From Actinomycetota bacterium (GTDB taxonomy: Bacteria > Actinomycetota > Actinomycetes > Actinomycetales > Microbacteriaceae), in NCBI GenBank assembly GCA_016870695.1, contig VGAV01000168.1, forward strand, positions 1-5,839: 5,839 nt of DNA, given 5' to 3'. The translations under genes were made by a program, and so were the position numbers. Below the pieces are notes generated by a model. The model was not told where the DNA came from, did not search any database, and saw only the letters and a list, made by a program, of their open reading frames with translations. Each line of letters starts with the position of its first letter. Position 1 is the stretch's first letter. This document shows positions 4,675 to 5,839 of this stretch, in pieces.

Positions 4675-5839
4675 GCGCCGCGCAGGCCCCGGTGGAGGGG
4701 GCGGATGCCACGGAGCCCCGCCGTCAGATCTTCGCCGTCGGCCGCGGGCAGTACGAGAACATCGGCGACGTACTCCTGCGCAGGCCGCTGCTCGATTGGG
4801 CGCGGGAGAACGGCCGGCTCCACGTCTACGTCGGTCACTCGCCCGCGGGCTACGACGACGGCCTGCGGCTGCACCCCGACGACGTCGTCTACCGCTCCTT
4901 CGTCTCCTGGTACCGGGCGCTGCTCGCCGAGGCCGCACGGGGGAACGCCGACACGCTCTACAAGCCGGGGGAGCTCCAGCTCACGCTCATCGGCATGAAG
5001 GAGCACCTGGCGATGCTCCCCGCCGTCGCGCTCGTCCGCGCCCGCGGCGGACGCGTCGCCCGTATCGGCGCCGGGGCGCGCAACTTCGCACCCCTCCCGC
5101 GGGCGCTGATGTGGCCCTCCAACGCCCTGTCCAGCTACACGCGCTGGCGCGACGACCGCACCGCCGACTACCTCGGTTTCGGCCCGTCGATGCCCGACCT
5201 CGGCTTCAGCGACGGCCTCGACGCCGACGCGCTCGCCGCGGCCCGGGCGGGTGACGACACCCGCGACCTCTTCGTCGTCTCGTTGCGCGACGACACCGAG
5301 GTGGCCCCGCGCCCCTACCCGGATGCCGCCTGGATGCGCGGCGTGCGCGGGGCCGCGCACGCGCTCGGTCTCCGACTGGTCGTGGTGACGCAGGTCAGTG
5401 TGGACGAGGAACGGTCGCAGCGGCTCGGCCGCGACCTCGACGCCGAGGTGGTCGGCTGGCCCGTGCTCGGTGCCCACGACGCCCACGAGGCGCGACTGCG
5501 CGCCGTCTACCGGCGCACCCGGGTCGCCGCGAGCGACCGTCTCCACGTCATCATCGCGGCGTTCACCGAGGGCGCGATGCCGATCGGCCTCCAGCTGGAC
5601 GACGCCGACAAGATCTCCCGCCACTTCGACACCATCGGCCTCAGCGGGATCGCCCTGAACACGCGCGACCTGGACGCCGAACAGCTGCGCGACCGGCTCG
5701 TGGAGCTCGCGGCGCGGCGCGGCGAGGCCCTCGGGACGCTCGAGGGCGCCCGGGCACGGCTGGCGGCGGTGCGCAGCGACCTCGGCCGCCTCCTGCGCCG
5801 CGACGAGATCGTCCCCGTCGCCGCCCCCGCCAGCGCTCG
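4671..5839 (+). CDS. Polysaccharide pyruvyl transferase family protein (3' end outside window)
   Basis: This is a probable ketal pyruvyl transferase, moving pyruvate from phosphoenolpyruvate to a hexose of the polysaccharide and making it acidic. The frame starts at the GTG at 4671, overlapping the preceding stop by four bases, and stays open to the right edge, giving about 389 residues. The coding frame was followed codon by codon without a stop. Family landmarks are the N-terminal GQYENIGDVLLRRPLL (residues 26-41; the N-I-G-D segment is N30-D33) and the C-terminal SDRLHVIIAAFTEGAMPIGL (about 288-307), with R290, L291 and H292 matching the RLH signature of this family. A charged helix with Ala, Arg and Leu follows (about 340-375). 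Typical members have 350-450 residues, so most of the protein is present. Coupling to the glycosyltransferase suggests that both act on the same repeat unit. The acceptor sugar is unknown. Confidence 0.85.
   Translation, partial: MSAAQAPVEGADATEPRRQIFAVGRGQYENIGDVLLRRPLLDWARENGRLHVYVGHSPAGYDDGLRLHPDDVVYRSFVSWYRALLAEAARGNADTLYKPGELQLTLIGMKEHLAMLPAVALVRARGGRVARIGAGARNFAPLPRALMWPSNALSSYTRWRDDRTADYLGFGPSMPDLGFSDGLDADALAAARAGDDTRDLFVVSLRDDTEVAPRPYPDAAWMRGVRGAAHALGLRLVVVTQVSVDEERSQRLGRDLDAEVVGWPVLGAHDAHEARLRAVYRRTRVAASDRLHVIIAAFTEGAMPIGLQLDDADKISRHFDTIGLSGIALNTRDLDAEQLRDRLVELAARRGEALGTLEGARARLAAVRSDLGRLLRRDEIVPVAAPASA

Noticed and set aside
3420..5624. Another long minus-strand open frame opposite the glycosyltransferase and pyruvyl transferase
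   Set aside because: It has no recognisable motif and unlikely composition. The plus strand carries clear family motifs (SHAGVG, RLH) through the same region.

Overview
This is a very G+C-rich window (well over 70% by eye), with GTG starts, 4-base GTGA stop/start overlaps and weak Shine-Dalgarno sequences. Together these point to a high-GC actinobacterium. The overall style suggests Microbacteriaceae, but that is an impression and not a test. The content is a piece of a cell-surface or exopolysaccharide (EPS) locus. No RNA gene, CRISPR array, insertion sequence or integrase is visible.

Layout. (1) Bases 1-663, plus strand: the C-terminal half of a GT4-type (GT-B fold) glycosyltransferase cut by the left edge. 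(2) 649-716: a triplicated 15-bp unit at the gene junction that repeats the GTGA stop/start sequence and creates an 8-codon relay frame. (3) 683-1867, plus: a lipoprotein glycoside hydrolase resembling family GH5, with both catalytic glutamates. (4) 1868-2043: the gap between two convergent genes, filled by three degenerate 43-47 bp repeats able to form GC hairpins. (5) 2044-3420, minus: a predicted Tat-exported alpha/beta-hydrolase with a Thr/Pro linker and a C-terminal bacterial Ig-like domain. (6) 3421-3714: a divergent intergenic region of somewhat lower GC that should hold promoters for both directions. (7) 3715-4674, plus: a single-chain Alg14-Alg13-like (PssD-PssE/MurG-like) glycosyltransferase. 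(8) 4671 to the right edge, plus: a polysaccharide pyruvyl transferase family protein, translationally coupled to the gene before it and cut by the right edge before any stop codon.

How the parts may fit (inference). The two glycosyltransferases would add sugars to a lipid-linked repeat unit in the cytoplasm, and the pyruvyl transferase would decorate it with an acidic ketal. The GH5 lipoprotein, anchored outside the membrane, could trim or release the polymer. The secreted hydrolase could remove ester groups or act on the matrix. The hydrolase lies opposite to the biosynthetic genes with its own promoter region, so it may be controlled separately. The most unusual points are the GTGA relay before the GH5 gene, the repeats on both sides of that gene, and the secreted hydrolase with a non-standard nucleophile elbow.
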